DNA of 64,000 nucleotides from Oxyruncus cristatus (GCA_013399855.1 VXAY01005881.1:584599-648598); one strand, 5' to 3'; numbered from the stretch's first letter, positions 13,601 through 26,823 are shown. Notes: generated from the letters alone by a model not told the origin. Numbers and translations: made by a program.

Positions 13601-14728
13601 TGAAGGGGTGAGGTCTACCAACCTGTTGGAGCATAACTACACTCTGGTTCAGACTGTTGGTTTGGGTTTGTTGTTTTTTTTTTTATTTGGATTGAGAATA
13701 CTCAGTCTTCAAAACTCACTGAGAGTGGCAACCATTACTAAAACCAGGGTGCAAACATACCTTGTTAATACTGATGAATCTTCCCTGGCCACACACATAG
13801 GCAGGAGCAGACAGACAAAAGGTGTCTTAATTAGTTTACTGTTTTATTACTCTCTCAAGCAATGAAACACAATTTGCTTTACAGTGCATCATTAAAAACG
13901 CACCCTCCAAGGATTTCAAATTGTTTGAATAATATAATTATCAGTGTTAACACTTCTTTTTATTGTTTTGACAGTCTCAATTCTGCCACCATCTCATTTG
14001 AGCATCCTCCAGCCTCTAAAGGAATGAGCATTTCTCACTTGCTCTCCTTGCCCAAATTAAGTGCATAATTTATGGAGACATGACTTAAAGTTGCAGGCCT
14101 TTGTAAAATAGAAAATTATACTAAGAGATTTTAAAAACTAAAGCCATAAATACATAAAAGGCAAAACAGCAAAATGAATGATTCATTTGAAACTGTTTCC
14201 ATTCAGGCCCCTTAAGTATCTTGAATCAATACAGGCATATTTTACAACCTTGTTTTTGACATGGAGCATTTTCTATGGAAATAAGGCAAAGCAGGATAAT
14301 CTAAGTTTTCTCAGGCAGTTTTCTATCCTTTGCTAGAACAGCTGTGTGAAAGAGTGCCCTGTGAATGTGCTCACTAGGATAACTTGTGCCAAATTCTTGA
14401 CTGGTGCAGCATGAATGCTCCATCGGCACCTTTCTGCTGACACTGGTGGAATCACAGCAGCAAGCACCCATGGAGCAGTAAAGTTTTCTCATTAATTTCA
14501 ACTCTTCCCTCCTTGGGCCACTCTTGGCCTGCTCTTCAGTTAAAGTCATGTGAGGAGCAACTTTGAAACAGGTATCAGCATTTGGAAATCCAACACTCCC
14601 CTCTCTTTTCCTCCTGCGCACTTTGTTATTACGTGCTAGGCATTCAGCAACATGCACACCAGTGAGTGAAATTCAGAACTCCTGTTTTCTCAGTGTCACA
14701 GGCCTCTCTCCTAACTGCATAACCATCC
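7681..14728. other. Non-coding stretch, homopolymer tracts only
   Basis: No gene seen over about 7 kb. Short A or T runs occur near 9268, 10836, 11170 and 13674. A purine-rich G/A patch lies at about 9594-9625. The open frames are short, AT-driven and unsupported by splice signals. Confidence 0.5.
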
Positions 14729-14744
14729 TTTTTTTTTTTTTTTT
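14729..14744 (-). repeat. Poly(T) tract, 16 T
   Basis: Run of 16 T on the plus strand (poly-A on the minus strand). No retroposed sequence was recognised to its right. Confidence 0.85.
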
Positions 14745-17700
14745 CACTTTTCTGTATAGAGATTATCCGTACAAGCCCAACTTAGGATGGGTTTCTCAGA
14801 TCAATGAACCTTCAAGGCACTGGGAAAGCACAACTTGCACGGTATACAAGAGAAATGGGAGGGTCAGACAAACTTTCCACAGTTCTACACAAAGAGTTTA
14901 AGCTGCCTTTCAGCTCATCATTTTTCAGACTCTAATAACAGCACAAAATCCATGCAATATCCCTTCAGGGGAACAGGATGTGAGGTTTCTGAGCTAACCA
15001 ACCACATAAAAAATACAAGGAATCAGCTGGAAAATGAGAAGTAGTGGATTTACCCTCAAATGAAAGGTGTTAGGGAAGAATTAGGCCCAAAGTCTACAGC
15101 AGAGCTACATATAGACCCAGCCTTGTACCTGAGCATGGTCTTGCTCCCCAATCTGCTCTACTGCCAGCCTTTAATGCAGTGGGCTCTGAAACAGTTAAAT
15201 CAGAGATTTAACCTGGTACTAAATTATACTTGGAGGACTTATTGAATGGAGGATATTATCAATATCATATCTGTCACAGATGAAAAACTACATATATGGA
15301 TGAGTACTGTATAATCCATTCATTGCTTTATAGACCTGGAATTCTGCAGAGAAAAGCACAAAATCTATGTCTCACCCCCGAGGGTGGAATTTTACATTCA
15401 GATGTCCAAGCTGGCGGGATGTATGAAATCACAGCCAGGCAGCCAGTTCCCAAGGGACCACACCTCTGAGGAGACTCCTTTGCCTTGTTTATTCCAACAG
15501 GGTTGTGAAGCACCTTGTACTCATAAAACAGGTCACAGCAACACTTGTCTGCAGTGGCATTTCTACCTGCTGCTGACACGTGGGACAGAAAGCTTCCACC
15601 TTGAGGGAAATCAAGTCCTTTCAGCTTATATGAACAACAGACGCGTTAGACCTGTGGACCCAGCCATGGCTTTCAGAGCTGATGAAGCTATGCACAAGCT
15701 TTCCCTTTTTAAAGGATAAATGCATACAGAAGTGAGCCCTGAAGTATTTACATACACGGGGGCTCGGGGCACATAACGTGGCCAGTGTTTCCCTTGGGAC
15801 CACACTCCACTGAAAGGCCCCAGTTGGCAACTTGCTAACACTGGTGCTATAATTTGCTGGGTCTCAGGTTCACTCCCTTGCTTTCAGACACGCAAAACTG
15901 CTTCCATCTCCTCCCTGAATTTCTCCAATGTAAAACAAAGACTGGTAAATAAGTAGATAATTAAATAAATAAATCATGAATTGGTCCTAGGCAGTGTCTT
16001 ACACGTTTGAGCAAGAAAGAAATACAAGAGCCAGGTTATATCTTCTACTGCTTTAGATGGTATTTAGGTTTTTATGCTGCTGGTTGTTCCTGTGTAAATA
16101 AGTTTCTGTTTGACATGCAGAAGGCTAAATAACCATGGTGGTGCTGTCCAAAGTCCGTGTCTCAACTATCACAGAGATGTGCCACACAAGCTTCCACAGG
16201 CAAGACTCATCTGAGTGCTAGAAAATGAAAAATGCCACCTAATACGTACAAAAATAACATCTCAGACCTGCCTGTTTCTTGATCCTTTCTAAAAAAGTTG
16301 ATTCAATCTGGGTTCCCCAATGCTTTGCTATACCACAGCTACCAGTCCATCTCCAGTCAAGCGCTAAGCAAGCTCTGGCAGGCACTTCTGAAATCCTGAA
16401 ATGACCCTGCCATGCAGCTGCCTCTTCAGATCCTGAAAGCCACTTAGACGGAGTACCTAGACAGTAACAGAGAAAAATGCAGGCAACTGAAAGCTACCCC
16501 CACCACAAAACAGTAAAACTAATTTTCTGAAGACAGATATTGTTTTAGCTGAAATATCTGAGTTCAATAAAAATTATTCAGAAGTCTGATGGTGATTAGA
16601 CTTGGCTTTGGGGTTTTTTTTGGTTAAGTGGTTGTTTTTTAAACTTTCTGACAGAATTTGAAATTCCCCATAGAAAAAGTTAAAATTATATTTCATTATT
16701 GTTGATGCCTTTTATGGAAAAATACATCCACTGTCTCCAACCAGCTCTAATTTTCCCATATGAGCAGTTTCTTCGGGATGCACATTGCTTCTGGTTTTCC
16801 CCTTATTAAATTTCTGTGGCCCAAAACTACCTTGGTGTGAAGCACAGATCACCCTCAAAATAAGCAGAACCACTAAGAAGTACTAGCCCTGTATTCATGT
16901 TTGCCACTATCTACTTGTTCCTCCTGGATATTGCCAGCTCATTTATTTTTCACAAAGGGCATAGACTTACTCAATGTTACTACTGCTGTAGTCATTTTTA
17001 TTAGTCAACATATGATTTCAGTCTCATTGCTGCTGACTACAGACTTGATTCCTGGAGATATTTAAGGCTGCAGAAAAAGAAAGGAAATTTATCTTTAAAA
17101 GACCTTCAGTACTACCCTTTTTAACTTCCTTGTAATTCAGATGTATTTGTTCTGTTCACACACATGAACAAAATTCCTAAATTCAAATACATGGATAATA
17201 TATGATCTGGGTTTCAAGAGGACTCTTCTGTGAGAAATAACACACAGCACATAACTGATGAGGTTGTGGGTTTTTTCCCATCATTTTTTAGGGGAAAAAA
17301 AATACATTTGAAAACCATTTAAGCCTTTAAATGTGTACACTACTATATCTAGCTAATCTACTCTAAAATGCAAGTGTAAAATAACTGGTGTATGAAGGTC
17401 TGTTTTGTTCTAACAATTTATCATCTCAATATTTATAACAGCCTAACAAATGGAGTTTCTTTTAAATTATTTTGTTTCTAATTATCAGAAGGAAAAACTT
17501 GCAATGTAACTGTAATAAATGCAGCCTATGTGCAAATACTGAAGCTCTGCTGAAGATAATGTCAAGGGGCTTGCTATTATTTTTTAAAAGCAGAAATAGT
17601 TAGACACCATTCAATTCAAAGGTAAGTTTTACATATTTATCTTTAGCTCACAGGCATGTCTCAGATAGGATTAGGAAGCCATTCTGTGAAATATAAATGG

Positions 17701-20700
17701 GAAAAATTTAACAGAATACAAAAACACGAGTTTGAGATAATATTTTAGTTAATGAATTCTGGATGGGTTCTTTTTTGCATCTATTGCAAAGGCAAGAAAG
17801 AAATATTTCACAGTACAAAAGTTAATATGCTCAAAAAACTCTCAATGTGTTTTTTCAGTTCTCTCCTCAGAATAACTTGTGGCTATTCAAAAAATACTGG
17901 GATAAAAAGGATAGAGGAATGGATCAACAAAGAAAATAAGACGAGAGCTGGTTACCCCAGCCCCAATTATATTACCACACAATTATTACTTTATTGATTT
18001 CCCAGTAAAATTCACTTAACTAGTTTTCTGAGTTTTATAGCTAAATAAATTGCTTAATCCATTTCAGAGGAAAAACCTTATGCTGATGAGTTTACGTTAA
18101 AAATGTCACAACCCCTTGGGTGTCGCTCACTAACCGCTCATTCACGACTTCTCTCCCTTGAGACCACAGTACAGACATCAAGGCACAGCTGGATAAACTG
18201 TATAGATTGGATCCCGAGCAAGAATTATCATAAACGCTATGAAGCCACAAAGAATGTGGAAGGAATGATCATTTAGATCCAGAGAGTTATTAAAATTCTT
18301 TCAGTCCATCTGCTTATGGAGGCATGCGACATTTACCATCAACCGCATTATTGCTTGAAGTTCAGAAACAGCTTGGGAGAGGGAGATTTTGTAACAGCCA
18401 TTCCACAACAAGAAGAGGCCAGGCAGTGCTGGCTTAATTCTCACGAAATTTCGCAGTCCTAAGTGGGATTTCATGACATGTACGGTCAGACTATGATCAC
18501 AGTGACTAAATAAATCTGGTCTTTCAAAGATCTTGGCAGATGATGGAAAACTGACCATTTATTATTCACCCCACTGCTTTTATCCCGGATGGACTACTTA
18601 TTGCTCACAGATTTCATTAGAGTCCCTAAGGAATCTTCCAAACCTAGGCCAAAAGAGGAAAACATTTTTTGTGAGTATTCTTGCAACATAATAAACACAC
18701 TTTTCCTGGTTTCTAGTCAGCTCTAAGAGCAGTTTTCTTGGAGCAAAAGAAGAGTAAGCTGTATTAATGAGAATGTTCTTAATGACTCTTGTAAGAGTTA
18801 ATAGCATGTGTAATAAAACCATGTTTCAGTGAGTATATCTGTTTAACAGGGCTGACACTAAATTTTTAGGAAAATTAGTTACATCTACCACAAAATTTTC
18901 CTCTACTGAAAAATGCTAATGGTAAGATAAAAAAATCTGCTACTTTCTATCACTATTAATGTTACCCCCTTGCAGTATGCAACAAGTTAAATGTTAATTT
19001 TTCAAAGCTGTTTAAAAAAAGAGTAAAACTCTTTGCAGCTCCATATATAAGCACACTGATTAACCTTGACTTGAGTAAAACCAGCTTTTCTTATTCCTAA
19101 GTGGTCCCTCTATTTTATTCATTCTAATTATGTAGGCAATACAAGCTGAATTAAGTCTTTTCCAGTGTACAGAAACCATAAAATACTAGTTTGCTGGGCT
19201 AGTAATGTTTATTAATGACCAATCCCTACTCCCTCCACTCACACTGTGCTCCATGCAAAATGAGGCACCGTTAATAAATTGATTTTCAGCCTCTCCTCTG
19301 TGGGCCTTTGGAAACTAGCCTGTGGGCTATTTCTAAGTCTTGTGAAAGATGCCCAGAGAAAGCGAGTTCAAGCTTGTGCTAGAGTAATCCATGCACAGGA
19401 AATATCAACCCTCTTTGGAAAAAGGTTAGGTACTGGTCAAAACCAGTTTGCAAAAATATTTTCTTAAAAATAGTACTCAGCGAAAGGCAACATAGCAAAA
19501 TATAGCACTACATAAAGATATTTGGAGTATTCAATAGGTCGGGCTCTGTGTAGAAGAGAATAAATGACAAATACCTGATTACATCAACTCAGTGAACAAT
19601 CCATAATAGTAGATTGCTGGAGGAAAAGGGCACTTTCAGCTTTTGTGCCATACAGATACACAGGAGGCCTGGAATAGTTCCCCTATCTCCTCACACACAA
19701 CCAAAGTAAAAGGGAAGTTGAAACACTGCAAGATCACCAACAGCAAGAATATTGGTCTTTGCATGTATCTAACAAAATGTACCAAGCACCATAATTGTGC
19801 TTAAAATCTATGAAAATGAAACATCTACTGTCAAAACAGAAAAGTTATTGTATTACGTGGAAAAACAGGACTTAAAGACTGTATGTTACTGCTTAGGAAG
19901 GTATTTTTAAGAAGTATCTCCAGGTCTCTACTCACTAGAACAGACCTATGGGAATGCCACAAGTGCCCGTCTGACTGCTGCTCTCCAAGTAGGGTGGGTG
20001 ATCACATGCTGCCAGCTGACTGAATATGGAAATGACTTTGTTTCTAAGCTCCAAAAGGTCCACAAATATGCCTTGGAACATGCCGTGGCAAAATATACAA
20101 ATGTTCTCAACAGATTAAACATTAATTAATCTCAAGATGGGGACACCCACCTCTCTTAGATAAAGACAACACCCTATTTTGTTGGTCTTAGCCACTAATT
20201 TTCAACGTTACTTATCTCACCCAAGTAGGAAGGAACTGTGAGGAAAGGGTGTATCACTGGATTGCTCAACAGGATTACCACCTCTCCCATTTCCCCTTCA
20301 GTCAATGCCTGCTCTTTTCCCTTCAAATACTTGGAAAGAGGAATGTCTTTTTTTCAGACCATTGCAGCTTCCAAAGATCATTCCTGGAACCTGAAGAAGT
20401 GTGGTCTCAGTCCTCGAGAGACCTCATAAGGCAACTCACTACTCTCTTTGTCTTTCTTTTAATAAGATGGTAAAACAGAGAGGATTTTGTATTTTATTTA
20501 TTTATGGGGTTTGGAGAAAAAAAACCCAGACTTTCTAAGAAAAGAAGAACCTTTTCTAACAGCTAAAAGGGTTTGTGAATTTGAGCCAAATTTAGATCAT
20601 GGTTTGAGATTCCCCCAAACAATATTTTTTGATAGCTGTACCACTTGCCAAAAGAAATTCTCTGTAATCTGGCTCCTGTTTTCCAAGTCAGAGCTGGTAG

Positions 20701-20981
20701 CCATAAGTCAAATACTTCTGTAGGTTATAAAACTATTTGTTAAAGGAACTGGACAAGCATTTTAATATTCTTCTGGACACACAGTGGTAGAAAAGTGGTA
20801 AGACATTTTACTAACACAGAGATTACTGTAGAACATTTTTAAAAGAGCCTGATTCTTACGAGTTTTCTATTTGATTTAGGCACCAAATTCCAGTTTCATT
20901 TTTGACTATAGCTTCTAAATAGCTTTGGGCTTTTAAAGTCCCTTTTCACTACTGATGTTATAATTGACTATTTTTCCTCAG
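14745..20981. other. Non-coding stretch, one simple repeat and one CpG-retaining segment
   Basis: An (AAAT)n-like patch lies at 15946-15974. At about 18110-18590 the sequence has roughly 11 CpG in under 500 bp, clearly above the local background. It has balanced composition and no low-complexity sequence, which makes it a candidate conserved non-coding element. A strong donor-like motif (CAAAG/GTAAGT) at 17621 has only a 28-bp exon candidate before it. No gene is recognised. Confidence 0.45.
15946..15974. repeat. (AAAT)n-like simple repeat
   Basis: Imperfect AAAT/AAGT units ending in ATTAAATAAATAAATC. Short microsatellite. Confidence 0.8.
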
Positions 20982-21268
20982 TGCTGTTAGTATGGCTGTA
21001 CACTGTCATACCTGTATTGGTTTTGGGAATTTGGGCCAACCGATTCAGAAACTGGAGCCAACAGTTACACTTCCTAAATCCATATGTGACTATCTGAATA
21101 AATGCTTTGCTTTCCAAAAGCCAGAAGCACCTGAACAGCTACTATTCATTCCAAGGCAGCTGCTGGATGCCCAGTATTTTGGTATATCACTCCAACTACT
21201 AAAAAGCTGTAAACAAAATCTGCAAAACTTGGCCTTTAGGTGGTTATCTCTAGCACTTAACTCAACTG
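20982..21268 (+). CDS. Candidate coding exon, orphan ORF part 1
   Basis: A 287-bp segment is bounded by a strong acceptor (TTTTTCCTCAG ending at 20981) and a strong donor (ACTG/GTAAGT, GT at 21269). One frame is open across the whole exon (95 codons). The first in-frame ATG at 20992 has A at -3 and G at +4, a favourable start context, so the coding part could begin here with the 5' leader in an upstream exon. The predicted peptide contains several Cys residues near its start and a Leu-rich stretch towards its end, with no domain I recognise. The reverse strand is also partly open, which weakens the coding argument. It joins in phase with the segment at 21631. Alternatives are a non-coding RNA exon or chance. 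Product unknown. Confidence 0.2.
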
Positions 21269-21630
21269 GTAAGTGCATTAAATCCATTTGCTCTCTTCCT
21301 TTGAGACAGAGTTGAAGCGGGGGAAAGAGTGTTTCAGATAAATGAAATACATAAATGATAAAAAAGCCATTTGTGATAAAGAACCCTGCGTGCAAAAGAT
21401 GCTGATGCTGCAGGGAGCAGCAGTGGGCTGGGTCTGCCTGGGGACATCTGTTTGTAATTGTGAGGGTCAGGATGCCAGAGGCTTCCACGCTGCAACAAGG
21501 AGGGAGTTAATATCACACAAGCGTGCAAGCTGCCTGCCACGTGCCAGTACAAGCAGAACACTCCCTTTTATTCTGTCTCTCCTCCCCACCCCCCGTGCTT
21601 GTTTCCCATCTGACATCCTCTTTTTCCCAG

Positions 21631-21779
21631 CCTGCAGCCACAGCAGCTTTGTTTTCTCCAGCAATAGTCTCCATTCATCTCAAGCCATCTTTGCTGAACA
21701 ATTGGTGCCAAGCCACCAGAGGCAGAGCAGAAAGGCTGGAGTAGCCAGGAAAGTAGCTTTAGAAACTGGGGGCAGATGA
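21631..21779 (+). CDS. Candidate terminal coding exon, orphan ORF part 2
   Basis: The acceptor is textbook: branch-like TCTGAC about 20 nt upstream, then CCTCTTTTTCCCAG ending at 21630. The single base left over from the exon ending at 21268 restores a frame that runs 49 codons to TGA at 21777-21779. The spliced product from the ATG at 20992 would be 141 residues. Its tail is Ser-rich, then Arg/Lys-rich. A second acceptor at 21661 is also compatible in phase and would end at a TAG near 21742-21744, so alternative splicing is conceivable. No AATAAA was seen close downstream, which argues against a simple terminal exon. Product unrecognised. Confidence 0.18.
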
Positions 21780-24700
21780 AGCGCAGAATTTGCTGCAATA
21801 CTAAAAGAGGAGAGAAAACATGTATACCCTGACCCATTTCTACCACGTTGCCCAGGGGTTGTTGTTGCAGACAGCTAGATAGCACAGGGGTGGAAACTGC
21901 AATTAAGCAAGTCTATTTTGTTGCTTACTTATGCTCTGCAATTTGTTTTAAAATATCTAATCTATCAACGCTATCTAGGCACTCTACATGATTATGTATT
22001 TGCTAGACCTCTCTCCTACCACCACAGATGAGTTTCATCTCACCTTTAAAGCGGCCTTCGCCACAGCAAGAACAGCCAAGAAGTGGCAAAGCCACCTGGA
22101 TTTCAGCAGGGCTCCAAGACAGTCAGTGATTCCCCCAAAAATCTCACAGAGACAAGACGGAAGGGAACTAAGCTCTTTAGAACATGTTGTTTTCTTGCTG
22201 TTCTGCAGCATTTATCTGACAGGAGGACTAGGAGCTCACCTGCGCTCTGAAGCCAGGTGATTTACACGCCAAACTCCAGGACAAAGCAGATACACCTGAA
22301 CCCAAGGCTAGCAGCCTTCTAACCAGAGCATCTCAGGGATGCTTCTCAGTTTCAGCTCCATTAACATGTCGGGAGCTCCAAGCCATAACAGCTGGACTTC
22401 TCTGGGGATCCCAGCTGGCCTCTCTAAAGCTCAGCTGATGTAGAAACAAAAACTAGCTATATATCAATCCTAGCACTACAGAGACCTTCTTGAAAATCAA
22501 GTTTTTGCACTCTAATGTAATAATAGAACCAAATTTACACCATTTTTTTCTGTATCAGGCATTCCTATTTTTATTACAAGATCCTGTTTTGGCTACCATA
22601 TATTACATACTGGACTGTCAGATGGCCTCTCAGATTTCCCTTTGCTTCAAACATGATATGCAGTAGGTCCCTGATCCAGCATGAACAGCCCCATTACTTC
22701 CCTTGGGAATATCTATAAGCCTTAAATGAAAGAGGCATTTTTCTGAGTCAATCAAACTCTGCTTAACACTTGCTACTTCTAGCTATCAACAGCATCATTA
22801 ACTTCTCTCTTTCTCAAAGCAGCTTTCTGACAGTGGAGATACTTCTGTTCTTGTAAAGACCTCAATTTCCACTTTTACCAAAAGTAATTGGAAAGAAATT
22901 GTCACACTCTACATGAAATTTCTAGTTTACAGCTTATGTGGTACATTTCAATCACGTTTTGTATTAGGTTTTGGCGTTCAGATGCCATATGTATCCCTGC
23001 AGGTGTGTGTCAACCCATTTTCCTTTAGTCTATACCATACGTTCACATGATCTTTATATTATTGATGGTGGTTCTTTAGATCAATGGAGTACTCAAAATA
23101 ATCCATCTTCTTATTTTTCTGGCAAGCCAGGTGTTATTCTGGTTCTTCATACTTTTAGTGTTTGCCTCAAGGTGTTGTGTCTGTCAGGTTTTTTATAACT
23201 CAGATCTAGGTGGGTTTTTTTTAAGGGGAAATATAATAACTAAACCTAGTAGCTCTTGCCTGAAGAACATCAATAACAGTGTTTAGTCTACAAGAATGTT
23301 TCCATGTGAGACAGATTTTGGAGGCCCGGGCTCTTTCTAAATTGAAAAGGCTAAATGGTGTTGATTTAGTCCATTTCTGCATGAATGTTTCCCACACGTA
23401 CTTATTTTGTGCTTTTTGTTAATAACATTTATCTCTTTCCCCAAAGTAATAATTTTGTACAATATAATTTTGAAGTATCTCTGACAGAGGTTTCTGCCTG
23501 TAATACATTTTTAGCTCACTGCTTGCTATCAGCTCTAAAATCTATTGAGGTTGTGACCCATTATATTCTTTCTATGATTCTTATGCATATTTTTATGATG
23601 ACCTCATGGGATTACAGCAATTTATTATTTATGAAACTCCCAGCCACTTCCCTCTATCAACTGCAGATTCTGCAATCACAAGCAGCAGAAAGCTTACTGG
23701 AGGCAGACTCTCCCAGCTCCTGTGCTTACAACCTTTCCTTTTTTTTTTCTTTTTTTTTTTTTGGCTCATAGTGAAGAAAATTAACTTATCCTTAAGGCTT
23801 TGTGGAGGCTTGCTACTTCACACCAAAGCTCCTTAATTTATACCTCCTGAGGTGAGCTACAGACATTCAAATGCTAAGGGCTATTGACTGCCTCTCTAAC
23901 ACAGCTGTCTCATTTTGTTTTAGAATTAGGATTTCTTCTTTGTTCACCTGTTATTTACTTCTGTAGAAGGGCAGACAGTCTGCTACTTAGGCTCAAAATG
24001 GGAACTCTATCGGCTTCATTGGATAATGTAAATCCAGTACACAGAAAAACTTTTCTCCCTGTCCCAAATCCTAACTTCTGAGTGAGAAAACCAGTTTTCT
24101 ATGTGAAGGCAATGACCAAATGACAATCATATGGAAACCTTTCAAGGCTTATATTTAAAAGTCCAGTTTATAAACTATAGAAATTAATCATAAGTATAAT
24201 CAAAGTCTCTGTTGGAAATAAGCTTTTTTGTTGTGAAAATATCAGTGCTTTAAAACCAACCAAGTGCCTTTACATTTCAAGTGCAAATAACCCAGTGTTC
24301 TGCATTACTGACACCTTTACATGAACTCATAATTTTTTTCTGTATTTCAATACAACCTGGAACACAAGTTGAGGGACAATTCCCATTGTCAGGGTCACTA
24401 TGCACACATAACTCCCTACCATTCAAGCAGGACATATGCATGGACTGGCTGGGCATCAACAAGACCAATTTGGATATGGTGGTGGCTTTGGATGTGGTGG
24501 TGTCCAGCTAAAGCTGGACAACTCCATGTGCATAAAGACTGTAAACAACCATAACAGTAATTTGGGACCAAACACAAGGTTCTCCAGCTGGACCCAGCCC
24601 ATGGAACATCAGCTAGGCATCCCTGACCTGAATAAGGTTGTGCATTTGGAGCCGGAATGAACTCTTTCTATGACTATCAAAAAATATCTCCCACTAAGAC

Positions 24701-25772
24701 TTACCACATCTGTCCTTGATACTCTTTCCAAAGTTGAGCCTGTTGTCTAAAATGCACAACCAAGACAGCCCACTGCATTCTTATAATTTCCAGCTCCTCC
24801 GTACCCTATAGTTAGTGTTGGAACTAGAGATTTTTCAGTGTTCAGACCATCTTTGGATGATAATCCCTCCTTTGCATTGCATTTACACATAAAGCAAAAC
24901 ACAACTCCGTTCTGAGGTGTGACGATATGTACTGTACTACCAGAAAATATAGTAATCAAGAACATCCCAGGGATACCAAAAGCATCTGCACCAAGATGTG
25001 AGGTGATCATCCCAACGCTCATCTCTCGCTGTGAGATGCCTCATTTCCAAGCCGCCTGCCCCTCATGCCAGCTCAAGCAAGAGGCACCATCTCCGTGCAG
25101 GTGGATTTGCAGCCCCTGGTATGCTTGAGCGACCCTTTGAGCACTGCAGAGCCCTGAGTGGCTTGCAAAATCACAGGTTGGTGACGGGCAAACGCCACTC
25201 CGGAGCTGACACCTGTGCAGTGGAGGTTTGCGAAGTGTCTGACACCTCATGGGGCTGTGACTTGTTTTCCTTTCAACTCCTCAATCAACCTGACAGGAGC
25301 TCGCTCTGAGTTTTCAGTTTTGGCAGCGCCAGTAAAATCCCCTTGCACTGTGAGATTTCAGGCTCTGTTCCTGCTCATTCTCGACTGTTGTCTTTGTGAC
25401 ACTGCTCCACACGGGGGCAATTACTGATGCTGTGTGGGACACATTAAATTCCTCGTCAAGGAGTGTGTGGTGACATCACTGCTGCTGCTGCTGCAACCAC
25501 CTCTGCACCCTGTCTGTAACAGAAGATGCTCTGGGGCCTCCAGCTCACTTCATTCCCACCTTTTAATTAGTTCAGACATGTTCCAGGGGTGATTTTCATG
25601 TTGTTTTAGGGACACCTTTCTAGGCAGTTCTTCTTGCCTTCCATTAGAAAAAGAGCATACATGAGAAAAGTGTCAGAAATGTGACAGTATTTGCTAACCT
25701 CTTTTTACCCATACTTCTCCCTCCCCTCCCAGTATTTTCCCGGGATATTAATGAGTCAGAGTATGAACTCAC
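21780..25772. other. Non-coding stretch with a CpG-enriched patch and a T-tract
   Basis: 23733-23762 is a pyrimidine homopolymer tract, two T-runs split by single C. At about 24990-25460 CpG density rises to roughly 14 in 470 bp and GC content exceeds that of its surroundings. This patch ends at a (CTG)5 run. A perfect 8-bp inverted repeat with a 2-nt loop (GTCCAGCT..AGCTGGAC) lies at 24502-24519. No gene is recognised. Confidence 0.45.
25479..25494. repeat. (CTG)5 trinucleotide repeat
   Basis: Five CTG units plus a trailing C, on the plus strand. It is not within a supported coding frame. Confidence 0.9.
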
Positions 25773-26721
25773 CTGAGTGAATAGTATTATACAATAGACA
25801 AGCAATGTACATTTTAACCTACAATGAAACCTGTTCTATCAGTTGAGGCCAATGAGATTTGAATTCTAGGGTGTCAGGGAAATACAGTTTCTCCTGAATC
25901 AAAGGGATTGATCAACACTCTTCCAAGCAGGGAAGGGAGGAAAGCTGCCATTGCTAAATGATGAAATCTAAGTTTTCTGAAGTACATATTTACTGTTGCA
26001 CCTTGTCTGGGTTACCTCTACCTTGAGTTTCAGTCATCACACTTTGCATTAATAAATAGGTCAGCAGTGGCATGCTGTGGCTGCAGGGTATTTGTTTTAA
26101 ATAGTAACAATGTGCTTCCTTGTATTTTTACTTCCTTAATTTTCCTTTTCTTCCCTGAGAATAACCGGATTTAGCTGTCACTGCCAGTTTCCACCAGCAA
26201 CTCAGGTGCTCTCATCAGCTCTGCCTGTCTGCCCAGAAACCCACAAATTGCCACGGGCAGCCTCCAACAGCCACTTCAGACCAAGCTTTCCTCTACAGTT
26301 GATGTGCACTGCCCTCAGGATTTGTTTTATTCTGAATTCACTTTGGCAAAGAGAAATATCTTTCCCTGTCATAATGAGACATACTGATGCATCAGCATTT
26401 CTGGTTTAATAAGAGAGAAAAGAAAGAAAAAAGAATAAAGAACAGTGACATTTAAAACAGTGGTAGGAAAAGCAAATATCAGTCTCATCATTTGCTTAAC
26501 TGTTATTTGCTTGATGGGATGGACCTATTGATTTCCTTACCAGAGGAAAAGTATAATTTGTAATCTGATCATTTCTTCTTTCTTTTTTTTTCTTTTATTT
26601 TGTGAATCTTGGTTGAGCTTTTCTCCACATTCATTTCCTAATGCTTCCAGTTTAAAATCATTAGAATTTAGACAGTCTAGGAGGCTGTCCATCTACTTAT
26701 TAATAAAAACAATCATCTTAC

Positions 26722-26823
26722 CTGTAATAACTGATCTTGACTCCATAGAGATATGAAGAACCATGCCTTCTCTTCAGCAAGCAAAGGTCTGTCTCAGGCA
26801 TGATACTTACATTGCATCTCATC
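26722..26823 (-). CDS. Candidate minus-strand internal exon
   Basis: On the minus strand, a pyrimidine-rich acceptor (TTATTTCTCACAG) precedes 102 bp that end at a strong donor (TACAG/GTAAGA). One frame is open throughout, entered after two codon bases and left after two (34 codons). The peptide has two Cys, an LKRRHG segment and a YxxxSYY end, and matches nothing I recognise. A second minus-strand candidate, 46 bp at 25773-25818 with a CTCAG/GTGAGT donor, would follow in a compatible phase, but its acceptor is weak. The exon could belong to a non-coding RNA or be chance pairing of splice-like motifs. Confidence 0.17.

Noticed and set aside
17594..17621. 28-bp exon candidate before AAG/GTAAGT
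   Set aside because: Too short to judge, the acceptor is poor, and two of three frames meet a stop.
21090..21488. 132-codon minus-strand open frame
   Set aside because: It overlaps the plus-strand candidate exon antisense, has no paired minus-strand splice signals and shows no known domain.
24502..24519. 8-bp perfect inverted repeat with 2-nt loop
   Set aside because: Isolated, no operator-like or terminator-like context, and expected by chance in eukaryotic DNA.
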